Shown piece by piece: positions 34,529-42,552 of a DNA stretch of 64,000 bases (position 1 is the stretch's first letter; each line of letters opens with the position of its first letter). The notes beneath the pieces were generated by a model, which saw nothing but the letters and a program-made list of their open reading frames with translations, was not told the origin of the DNA and ran no database searches. Source of the stretch: Belliella baltica DSM 15883 (GTDB lineage: Bacteria; Bacteroidota; Bacteroidia; Cytophagales; Cyclobacteriaceae); the NCBI RefSeq assembly GCF_000265405.1, contig NC_018010.1, forward strand, positions 3,741,501 through 3,805,500. The letters run 5' to 3'. Made by a program: the position numbers and the translations under genes.

Positions 34529-35332
34529 ATGAATTCATCACTTAAAATAGCAATCATTGGCTGCGGCAACTTGGGAACATCCATTGCAAATGGATTACTT
34601 GAGCAAGCAGATTTTTCAGCTCAAAACTTACACCTGACGAAGAGAAACCCAGCTAATCTCTTATATCTTCAAGATAAAGGTGTTCGTGTTCACTCAGATA
34701 ATGTGTTGGCAACAAAAGAGTCTGACATCATCATCCTTGGAGTAAAACCTTATAATGTTGCTGCTATTTTAAAAGAAATCAAACCTGCTTTAGACCCCAA
34801 AAAACATACAATTATCTCCTTGGCAACTGGAGTGACTTTGGACGAAATGTATGAAGTGGTTTCTTCAGATATGGTGGTGTACCGCGCTATGCCTAACATT
34901 GCAGCTGACATCCAAGAATCTATCACTTGTATATGTGGGAGAAATAATATCCTTGAATCAGATGAATTGGTGAAGCAACTTTTCAATCATATTGGTTTTT
35001 CTATTACTATTGATGAGTCCTTGATGGAAGCAGCTACTGTGCTTGGTGCATGCGGAATCGCATATGTTTTGAGGTTTATGCGAGCGATGATTCAGGGAGG
35101 CATTCAGATTGGGTTTGATGCAAAGACAGCTTCCCAGATTGTAAACCAAACCGTCAAAGGAGCCGCAGAATTGATGATCCAAAAAAACATGCATCCAGAA
35201 GAAGCAATTGACAAGGTTACGACACCAAAAGGATGTACCATTGTCGGACTCAATGAAATGGAACATCAAGGCTTCTCTTCTGCCATGGTGAGAGGCGTCT
35301 TAGCTTCTTATGAAAAGATCGCCAAGGATTAA
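34529..35332 (+). CDS. proC: Pyrroline-5-carboxylate reductase
   Basis: 267 residues. Reduces pyrroline-5-carboxylate to proline with NAD(P)H. N-terminal Rossmann motif IIGCGNLGTSIA, the segment VYRAMPNIAADIQESIT, and the C-terminal dimerisation helices with TTPKGCTIVGLNEME (family form SPGGTT) are all visible. Stands alone with a short inverted repeat (AATCAAA...TTTGATT, about 34456-34474) upstream; TAACTTCG at 34501-34508 may be its -7 box. Confidence 0.95.
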   Translation: MNSSLKIAIIGCGNLGTSIANGLLEQADFSAQNLHLTKRNPANLLYLQDKGVRVHSDNVLATKESDIIILGVKPYNVAAILKEIKPALDPKKHTIISLATGVTLDEMYEVVSSDMVVYRAMPNIAADIQESITCICGRNNILESDELVKQLFNHIGFSITIDESLMEAATVLGACGIAYVLRFMRAMIQGGIQIGFDAKTASQIVNQTVKGAAELMIQKNMHPEEAIDKVTTPKGCTIVGLNEMEHQGFSSAMVRGVLASYEKIAKD

Positions 35333-35356
35333 TCAAAATTATATTTGATCAATCCA

Positions 35357-38215
35357 TTACCTTCCACAAATCCCAATATAGGGGCAATAAGCACATTTCT
35401 TTAGGTCATCGGTCTGATTGAATGCAACTTCAGGATCATAAAGTTCTTCTAACAAACCTCGCAAACCTGCTTCATATTCCTGTTGATAATCTTTGTAATC
35501 GTTGACCTCAACGCCTGCTTTCCGAGACTCTTTTTCCTGTAGGTAAGGATTGAAATCGTCTTTAAAAATTTCCTTGAAATTGAAAATCGCAGGTTTTAGT
35601 GGAAGTGAATTTTCCGGATGCATGGCCTGAAAAAGCAAGCCATAATACATCGTTTGCATGGCAGCTTTATTTCTTTTAGAATCTTCCCTATCAAATAAAC
35701 TTGCTGTACTAGGAAAATCCTTTTTATCCGCTCCTGATTTATAATCAATCAATCGGATCGACCCATTTTGTTCATCTACCCTATCTATCAATCCTCTCAA
35801 AGAAATTGAACGAGGCCCTTGGACAGTATTGATTTTAAATTGGGCTTGATGGGCCTTTTCCATAGAGAGAATTTTAATTGGAGCAGAATCTTCATCAATT
35901 TCCAAAAGTCTAAAAATATACTTCTGCAAAACATCTTTCACGATAGCCATCTGACCACTCAACTTGGTCTCGGCATTTTCTTCAAGATGGTAGAATTTTC
36001 TAATTCCCAGTTCGATGGCTGGAAAAACCCACTTTTCTTTCAATGATTTGAAATCATCCTTCTCCAGTGTATCTCTTCCACTTCTTTCTTGAAAACCTTT
36101 ATAAAGAAATTCCATGCTGTAATGGGCAAGATTTCCAAAAACAGCGGCATCAATTTCCTCTTTGACTTCATCTTCCTCCTGTATATTTGCAATATACTGC
36201 AGATAAAACTTTAACCTACAATCCAAATAAACGCTCAGCGCTGAAGGTGAAAAAGCCGTGATCGATTTACCGTTTTCTTGAACTACATATCGCTCTAAGA
36301 TTTGTGTTATTTCTGGCTCTTTTTCAATATTAATTTCTCCAGTATTTTTTAAATCAATAGGAACATAGATCACTTCTTCCTCGTGTGACAAACCCATTTC
36401 CACCATCATTTGCTGAATATAGCGACTCTTTTCACCCGCTTTTCCCTGGTCTGAAGCTGTCGTATAGATCATGTGGACTTCCTCAGCACTATGTAGCAGA
36501 CGGTAAAAGGTATAGGCATAAATCGCATCATTTTGCTCTTGAACTGGCAGCCCAAAAGCTCTTCTAATATTGAAGGGAATCATGGAATTTAAGCCCGCTG
36601 AAGGTGGAAAACTGTCTTCATTCATATTGCAAATAATGACCCGCTTAAAATCCAAATTCCTAGATTCCAAAACCCCCATGATTTGTAAACCTTGTAGTGG
36701 TTCACCTTCAAATGGCAACTTCACTTCTCTAAAAATCTGTCTGAATAGTCGGATAAAAAACTCGATATCAACCTTTGTAGCTTGTTCTTGCTCGAATATC
36801 GCCTGCAATCTATTCAACTGTTTGAAACATTGATAGAGATAGGATTTTTGAAGCGGTTCTTCCTCCAATCTGTTTGCCAATTCTTCCATTAATGTAGAGA
36901 CATATCCAAAAAGCTTTTCAGAACTGAGTTTCTGAAAGATTATTTTAAAGAAGTCCCCTCCTTGATGAAGTTCTTCTTGGGAAATATAAATCTGATTTTT
37001 TTCCTGCATTTCTATAAAAAGATACTTCGTATGCGCTTGATTGGCAGATTTCAAATAGATGGATGAAAGCAGATCTTTGACCGCTTTGTGGTAGAATAAG
37101 ACTTTTCCCTCTTCTACCTTGACATAGCGTTGCATCTCCAATACTGCCTCCAAAAAAGCATAGACAGGAGCATTTTTGACAGGGTAACCCATTGTCACAT
37201 TGACCTTGTCAATATGGGAAGGTAGCGTATGTAAAATCGGGAATAGCATCTGCTCATCAGGAAGAATGATAACGGTTTCTTCCCAAGCTTTATCATCTTC
37301 TATATCTCCTAGTATCGATCCAACCAAATTGGCTTGATTGGTTTTTAGGGGTGTAGCATAGGTTTGAATTTTTGCTTTTCTAGTTTGGATATATTCTGGA
37401 ACAATCTCTGGAAAAGTCGGTCCAAATACTTTATCTCTCTGATATTCTCTAAAAAACAGACCTGCTTCTTGGTTTTTGTCATTCAGATAATAAGCATCAA
37501 TATCCCAATAAATCTTAGCCTCAAATTCTGTAATGAAAAATTTGATTAATTTCTCTTCTGTGGCAGTAAAGGCATTGAACCCGATAAAAATAAATTGCTT
37601 TTCAGGTTTTTGTATTGTGTTTAAATTTTCCACTACTTTTCGATACAGCATTCCCGAATATGCCAATCCTGAAACTTCCAAAGAAGCTCTGAAAGATGCA
37701 TACAATGGACCGAGCATTTTCCAGAATTTCAAAAATTTCTCTTGATGGCTTTTGTCTTGATGTTGGAAAGAACTCCAAAACTGCTTGATCAAATCAATTT
37801 GACTTTCACTCAAGAAACTCAGATCAGATTCTAAATCTTTGATTTCAGAGAGGTGATGATACAGCTTTGAGGCATTAGCTATAAACTGATCCAAATCATT
37901 GAAATCTTTCAGGATCATCTCACCCCAAAAAAAGAATTTATCAAATGGCTCTGGCTCGGGATGAATGCCTTGATAGACTTTGTATAATTCAAAAATTAAA
38001 GTCAAATCATCAGCAGGTCTTTGTGCTGCATATTGATAAAATATATCTTCAATCGTCTTGATTTCGGGAAGCCATATAGGATCACTAATTAATGTCCCAA
38101 GATGCTGCGTAAAGAAAAGTCCTGCTCGTCTGTTCGGAAGAATGATGCAGAGATCTTGTAGATTCTGATGATTGGACAAAATGCTTTGCGCTGTATTTTT
38201 TAAAAAACTGTTCAT
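35357..38215 (-). CDS. AddB-like PD-(D/E)XK nuclease/helicase-related protein
   Basis: 952 residues from the ATG at 38215 (MNSFLKNTAQ); a TTG seven codons earlier is possible but less likely. The N-terminal part resembles an inactivated helicase. The C-terminal part has a PD-(D/E)XK nuclease core: RGLIDRVDEQNGSIRLIDYKSG holds the catalytic D...D-x-K. Cysteines in YLDCRLKF and the final CAYCPYIGICGR fit the 4Fe-4S staple of AddB. With the AddA-like protein it would resect double-strand breaks for recombination. Confidence 0.88.
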   Translation of the reverse strand: MNSFLKNTAQSILSNHQNLQDLCIILPNRRAGLFFTQHLGTLISDPIWLPEIKTIEDIFYQYAAQRPADDLTLIFELYKVYQGIHPEPEPFDKFFFWGEMILKDFNDLDQFIANASKLYHHLSEIKDLESDLSFLSESQIDLIKQFWSSFQHQDKSHQEKFLKFWKMLGPLYASFRASLEVSGLAYSGMLYRKVVENLNTIQKPEKQFIFIGFNAFTATEEKLIKFFITEFEAKIYWDIDAYYLNDKNQEAGLFFREYQRDKVFGPTFPEIVPEYIQTRKAKIQTYATPLKTNQANLVGSILGDIEDDKAWEETVIILPDEQMLFPILHTLPSHIDKVNVTMGYPVKNAPVYAFLEAVLEMQRYVKVEEGKVLFYHKAVKDLLSSIYLKSANQAHTKYLFIEMQEKNQIYISQEELHQGGDFFKIIFQKLSSEKLFGYVSTLMEELANRLEEEPLQKSYLYQCFKQLNRLQAIFEQEQATKVDIEFFIRLFRQIFREVKLPFEGEPLQGLQIMGVLESRNLDFKRVIICNMNEDSFPPSAGLNSMIPFNIRRAFGLPVQEQNDAIYAYTFYRLLHSAEEVHMIYTTASDQGKAGEKSRYIQQMMVEMGLSHEEEVIYVPIDLKNTGEINIEKEPEITQILERYVVQENGKSITAFSPSALSVYLDCRLKFYLQYIANIQEEDEVKEEIDAAVFGNLAHYSMEFLYKGFQERSGRDTLEKDDFKSLKEKWVFPAIELGIRKFYHLEENAETKLSGQMAIVKDVLQKYIFRLLEIDEDSAPIKILSMEKAHQAQFKINTVQGPRSISLRGLIDRVDEQNGSIRLIDYKSGADKKDFPSTASLFDREDSKRNKAAMQTMYYGLLFQAMHPENSLPLKPAIFNFKEIFKDDFNPYLQEKESRKAGVEVNDYKDYQQEYEAGLRGLLEELYDPEVAFNQTDDLKKCAYCPYIGICGR

Positions 38216-38391
38216 GGAAGAGATGTTAATAAACAAAAAAACGTTAAAAACTTAAGGAATAAAAGTAATTGACATTACTTGACTTGAAATTCAATAAACT
38301 TAAGATTCAGATTGATGATTTACCCAATACTTTAAAAAATTAGAATAAAAAAACATCAAAAAAATTTAGATTTCAACCGACCAATCCACAT

Positions 38392-38399
38392 TATTTTTG
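38392..38399 (+). promoter_or_regulatory. Candidate -7 box (TATTTTTG) of the toxin-antitoxin operon
   Basis: Exact TAnnTTTG match, 27 bases before the antitoxin ATG. No clear TTTG element at the usual distance. Confidence 0.45.
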
Positions 38400-38426
38400 A
38401 TCAAATTTTAATATATTGAGATAATT

Positions 38427-38648
38427 ATGAAACAGGTAACACTTAATATTCCCGAAAATCTTTATTCCTTTTTCATGGATATAGTGAAAAATATGGGAAT
38501 AGAGAAAATTCAAGAAAAGGAAATCCCTACCAATGATAGTGATCAAGAAGTTCCTGCATGGCAGAAAGAGGAAGTTCTTAAAAGAATAGCTTCCATGAAA
38601 AAAGATGAATATGTTTCTTGGGAAGACCTTGTTAAGGAAGTAAAATGA
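38427..38648 (+). CDS. Antitoxin of a type II toxin-antitoxin pair
   Basis: 73 residues. N-terminal strand MKQVTLNIPENLYSFFMDI suits a DNA-binding ribbon-helix or similar dimer; the C-terminal part (PAWQKEEVLKRIASMKKDEYVSWEDLVKEVK) is the amphipathic, toxin-wrapping tail seen with RelE/ParE toxins in Bacteroidota. The stop overlaps the toxin start by four bases. It should neutralise the toxin and repress the operon; both are family inference. Confidence 0.8.
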   Translation: MKQVTLNIPENLYSFFMDIVKNMGIEKIQEKEIPTNDSDQEVPAWQKEEVLKRIASMKKDEYVSWEDLVKEVK

Positions 38649-38965
38649 AACCAGATTATACTGTTTTATTTAATCCCTCAGTAGCTCAAGATATTAATAA
38701 AAATACTGAGTACTTTTTAAACATTGTGAAAAATGAAAAAATAAAAGAAAAATTCTTAAAATCGATTGAAAAAACGATTTCAAACATAAAATCAAATCCC
38801 TTTCACTACCAAATAAGATACTCCAATATAAGATTGATCAAGGTCAAACCATTCCAGCATCTTTTACACTTTTGGATTGATCAAGAAAAACTTCAATTAA
38901 AAATAGAAGGTATTTTTCATCCAAGTCAAAATCCTAGAGACTGGGAAAAAAGAATCAATCATTGA
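38645..38965 (+). CDS. RelE/ParE-superfamily toxin
   Basis: 106 residues with the ParE/RelE fold: an N-terminal strand (YTVLFNPSVAQDI), two helices with basic residues, then strands ending in LLHFWIDQEKLQLKIEGIFHPSQNPRDW, where H and R positions match the conserved toxin C-terminus. The target may be gyrase (ParE) or ribosome-bound mRNA (RelE); the sequence cannot decide. Its last 11 bases overlap the end of the convergent AddA-like gene. Confidence 0.85.
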   Translation: MKPDYTVLFNPSVAQDINKNTEYFLNIVKNEKIKEKFLKSIEKTISNIKSNPFHYQIRYSNIRLIKVKPFQHLLHFWIDQEKLQLKIEGIFHPSQNPRDWEKRINH

Positions 38966-41900
38966 TAACAGAGATTATCTCCCCATTTTCTAAATAACAT
39001 AAATAACCCGATGCAGGCTTTCCAGTCAGTTGAGCAACCAAATCCATATACTCACTCACTTGCTCTTTATGCTTTTCGTAAGGTTCTCCAGTTTTGAAGT
39101 CTACAACCATAGCATGATCTTGTTTGAGAATTATCCGATCAGGTCTTTTCATTTTTCCTCCCGGAAGGAGAATTCCTTGTTCAGCCAACAATACACCATC
39201 TACCTCAAACCAAGATGCAAAAAGGCTGTTCGAAAATAATACATCAAGCTGTTTTTCAACTTCATCCTTTTCTTCAAGTGTCAATCTCCCTTCATAATAA
39301 AATGAGGCTAAGTTAAGCTTGGTATCCTCTTTACTTTTTGAAATTTCAAGAATTTCATGTACCATCAAACCAAAGTTTTGCGTCTTCCGCTGGTCCAATC
39401 CTTCCGCAGAAAAATCAACGGCATACTTTTTTACTTTCAAGAGCTGTGTCCAATTCTGATAAGACCATCTTAAATCGCTCAGTTTTTTTTCTAAAATCTC
39501 TCTTTCTATTCCCTTCGGCCAATCTCCAAATTCAAAAACTTTGGTTTCAGAATCATAAAAATCCGATAAGCAAAGTCCTCCTTCATCATCTTTACTTTGT
39601 GTCAAAACTTGTTGGAGTTGCGCTTGAAGATAATTTTGGCTTGTAATTTTTTCCTTAAATGGAGCTATTCCTAAAAACACATCTTCTGCCCTAGTCAAAG
39701 CTACATAGATCATATTTAGACTATCCAAATATGCCATTACAGCCTCCTCAGCATAAATATCCGCAAAATCTGATTTAGCAAGAGTAGAATTCATAGTTAA
39801 AGGAATAATTGCTTCTAACTGCTTTTCTCTGTCCTCAAAAGGTGCCCAAACTACGTTTGATTTTCGAGTATCAAAAATATCCCATTTTAAAAACGGCATG
39901 ATGACAACCTTAAATTGAAGGCCTTTGGACTTATGAATAGTCAAAATCCTCATTGCATTATGTCCATCAGGGATCTTGACCGTCCTTTTACTTTGATTTT
40001 CATCCCACCAGGCTAGAAATCCAGATAGATCCGCCCTATTGTTCGTAGTGAAATCATAAATAGCTTCTTTAAATCCTGAGATATAGGCCCTTTCCAAACC
40101 AAAACTTTGTAAGTCAAGAATTTCGATCAATTCCTCTACAGCTTCTATCAATGGCAATTGAAGTAAAAGCATTTCATTTTTGACAAACTTATTGACTTTT
40201 TGCTTCATGTGCTCTGGAATTTTGTCCAAAGCAAAAAGTTCATGATTTACCTCCTTACTTGCCAAAACTGAGCGGTAATACCACATGGTTTTGAATTGAA
40301 CTTGATCTTCGGGATTATTCAAGTATTTCAAACCCGCAACAAGTGCTTTCACAGAAGCTGCTTTGAAAAGGAACATGCTTTCATCAGAGAGCACATCAAA
40401 GCTGTATCGTGTATCTACATTTTCAGCACCATAAGTCATCAAAGTATCCGCAATCGCTTCGCCTTCTGATTTTCTCCTAACCAAGAATGCTATATCTTTT
40501 AATTCGTAGCCCTTATCTTGAAGTTCCGTGACCATTTGAGGCAATTTGGATAAAGCCAGCGCATCAAATTTCCCGTCATCCTCAAGTTCTTTATCTTCTT
40601 CTAAGAATGAAATTTGAACTTTCCCTTTAAATTCAGAAGTTGCTTTTCTTTCAGAAATTCTCTGTTTGACATCTTGATATGCTTTGGAAATGATTCCCCG
40701 ATCATCTGCTCCATAGCTTGAGCTTAAAGTCTCTTCAAAGGATTTTGAAAGTGATTTAAAAATAGAATTGTTAAAATTGATAATATTTGGGAGGCTTCTG
40801 AAATTTGTATCTAAATTGTTATTTTGAACATTACCTTTACCCATCTCCTCTTCCACTCGCTCTAAAAGCAATTTCATTTCTCCACCTCTCCATCTATAAA
40901 TCGATTGCTTCACATCACCTACAAGCAAGTTGGTGTGACCTTGCGCAAGTGAATTTTCCAAAAGTGGTTTGAAACTTGCCCATTGGAATCCTGATGTATC
41001 CTGAAACTCATCAATTAGATAGTTTTTATATTGATTACCTACCTTTTCATAGATGAAAGGAGCATCATTCTCTTTAGTTATCTCTTTGAGAAATTCATTT
41101 GCATCAGAGATCAGAAGCATATTTTCTTCATCTTTTAAAGTAATAAGCTCCTCGAGCATATTTCTAAAAATTCCAAAAACATAAATATTTTTCCCTATCA
41201 CTTCCAAGGTATTCCACTTGATTTCTAATGGTCGGAATTGTCCGAGAATCTGACCTAAACCTTGATGATAAGATGCGATGATTGCATCTTTGCTTTTACT
41301 CGTTTTAGAAAACCAACCATCTTCTCCAAATGCTAAGTCTTGTTGCAAATCAGATAAACTGGGAATTGGATATTTTCTATCCCCTAACTGATCAAATTTA
41401 AGTGCAAAAGATCTCGAAGAACCTGCAAAATCTGTCCAATCTAGACCATTTGCAATTCGAATTTGAGTAGCTTGGTTTTTAAGTTCTAAGGCAATTTTGA
41501 GAATATTAGTCTTTCTTTCCTTTATGTAACTTTGAAGTTCGGTGATGTTATTTTTATCCTTCAAAAACTCTCTGATTTCAGGAGCATATTTCTTGAAATC
41601 CTCCTGGAATATCTGTCTTCCGAGTTCTTTAATGTTTTTTCTTATATCCCAAGATTTCCCATTTTGGATCTGTTCTACAGCATAATCTACGAGCCATTTG
41701 TGCAGAAACTCATCATCCATCACCTGCATCACTACACGATCGACTACTTTTTCTAGAACAGCATCTTGATCTAATTCCACTTCAAATTTGGCATTGAGAT
41801 CCATCTCTCTAGCAAATGCACGCACTACTTTTTGAAAAAAACTATCAATAGTATTGACAGAAAATCGCGAAAAATCATGCAGGATAGCAGTCAATGTTTG

Positions 41901-42179
41901 CGAAGCACGAAGTTGAAGCTCTTCAACAGAGAGACCAAGCGCAGCCATGATTTCACTATCCATTTTCTCATTTGGCTTGACATCGATTTTTAGGCGTTTC
42001 AGTTCTTTGATGATCCGCTCTTTCATTTCTTGCGTAGCCTTATTGGTAAAAGTTACCGCCAATATTGACCTGAAATTCTCTGGGTTTTTGAGGGCAAGTT
42101 TAAGATACTCCATGGTAAGCGTATATGTCTTACCCGAGCCTGCTGAAGATTTGTAAATGATAAAAGGTCTATCTGCCAT
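38955..42179 (-). CDS. AddA-like UvrD-family helicase/nuclease
   Basis: 1074 residues from the ATG at 42179 (MADRPFIIYK); a TTG two codons earlier is unlikely. Superfamily 1 helicase: Walker A SSAGSGKTYTL at 11-21, AVTFTNKATQEMKERI, LIDEFQDTSGFQW (motif II), VGDVKQSIYRWRGGE (motif III), LTIHKSKGLQF and ALTRAE (motifs V-VI). The C-terminus carries a PD-(D/E)XK nuclease with DRIILKQDHAMVVDFKTGEP. It is the motor/nuclease partner of the AddB-like protein. Normally such genes are adjacent; here a toxin-antitoxin pair lies between them. Confidence 0.92.
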   Translation of the reverse strand: MADRPFIIYKSSAGSGKTYTLTMEYLKLALKNPENFRSILAVTFTNKATQEMKERIIKELKRLKIDVKPNEKMDSEIMAALGLSVEELQLRASQTLTAILHDFSRFSVNTIDSFFQKVVRAFAREMDLNAKFEVELDQDAVLEKVVDRVVMQVMDDEFLHKWLVDYAVEQIQNGKSWDIRKNIKELGRQIFQEDFKKYAPEIREFLKDKNNITELQSYIKERKTNILKIALELKNQATQIRIANGLDWTDFAGSSRSFALKFDQLGDRKYPIPSLSDLQQDLAFGEDGWFSKTSKSKDAIIASYHQGLGQILGQFRPLEIKWNTLEVIGKNIYVFGIFRNMLEELITLKDEENMLLISDANEFLKEITKENDAPFIYEKVGNQYKNYLIDEFQDTSGFQWASFKPLLENSLAQGHTNLLVGDVKQSIYRWRGGEMKLLLERVEEEMGKGNVQNNNLDTNFRSLPNIINFNNSIFKSLSKSFEETLSSSYGADDRGIISKAYQDVKQRISERKATSEFKGKVQISFLEEDKELEDDGKFDALALSKLPQMVTELQDKGYELKDIAFLVRRKSEGEAIADTLMTYGAENVDTRYSFDVLSDESMFLFKAASVKALVAGLKYLNNPEDQVQFKTMWYYRSVLASKEVNHELFALDKIPEHMKQKVNKFVKNEMLLLQLPLIEAVEELIEILDLQSFGLERAYISGFKEAIYDFTTNNRADLSGFLAWWDENQSKRTVKIPDGHNAMRILTIHKSKGLQFKVVIMPFLKWDIFDTRKSNVVWAPFEDREKQLEAIIPLTMNSTLAKSDFADIYAEEAVMAYLDSLNMIYVALTRAEDVFLGIAPFKEKITSQNYLQAQLQQVLTQSKDDEGGLCLSDFYDSETKVFEFGDWPKGIEREILEKKLSDLRWSYQNWTQLLKVKKYAVDFSAEGLDQRKTQNFGLMVHEILEISKSKEDTKLNLASFYYEGRLTLEEKDEVEKQLDVLFSNSLFASWFEVDGVLLAEQGILLPGGKMKRPDRIILKQDHAMVVDFKTGEPYEKHKEQVSEYMDLVAQLTGKPASGYLCYLENGEIISVIND

Positions 42180-42552
42180 AATCAAAAATTAAGATAAGCA
42201 AAACAAACTTAATTAAGCTAAAGAAAAAAATGAATGACAGTAGATGTCTGAAATAAATAAGCTCTCCAAAACATGAACTTTGGAGAGCTTATTTATTAAA
42301 TCAACTTCTACAACTCTGTCCTAAATTAAACTGAAGAATTGATTTACTAGCTTAAATCCTTCGCAATATACATTTAATATGTAATAAAAAGCAATTTTTT
42401 ATATTTAAAATACAAGAATTTTTTTTTCATCAAAGGGATGAACGGTTAAAAAACAGGGATGAAATATATTTTATAATTATATGAATATTTCTATAAAAAT
42501 TAATTTATTTTTAGTTACTCTTAATTCCAAATTGACTAGAGATTTTGCTAAA
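42180..42552. other. 373-bp gene-free region between the AddA-like and FAD/Fe-S genes
   Basis: Holds a candidate -7 box for the AddA-like gene (CAAACTTA, 42204-42211, read as TAAGTTTG on the minus strand) and a 19-bp perfect hairpin (42252-42297). The remaining 250 bases are AT-rich with a direct repeat GGGATGA at about 42437 and 42462. No coding sequence seen. Confidence 0.5.
42252..42297 (-). terminator. Strong hairpin, probable terminator of the FAD/Fe-S gene
   Basis: Nineteen bases from 42252 to 42270 (core GCTCTCCAAA) are perfectly complementary to 42279-42297, with an eight-base loop. The base of the stem is A/T-rich rather than followed by a clean T run. It lies about 255 bases beyond the stop codon, leaving a long 3' untranslated stretch. 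Confidence 0.6.
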
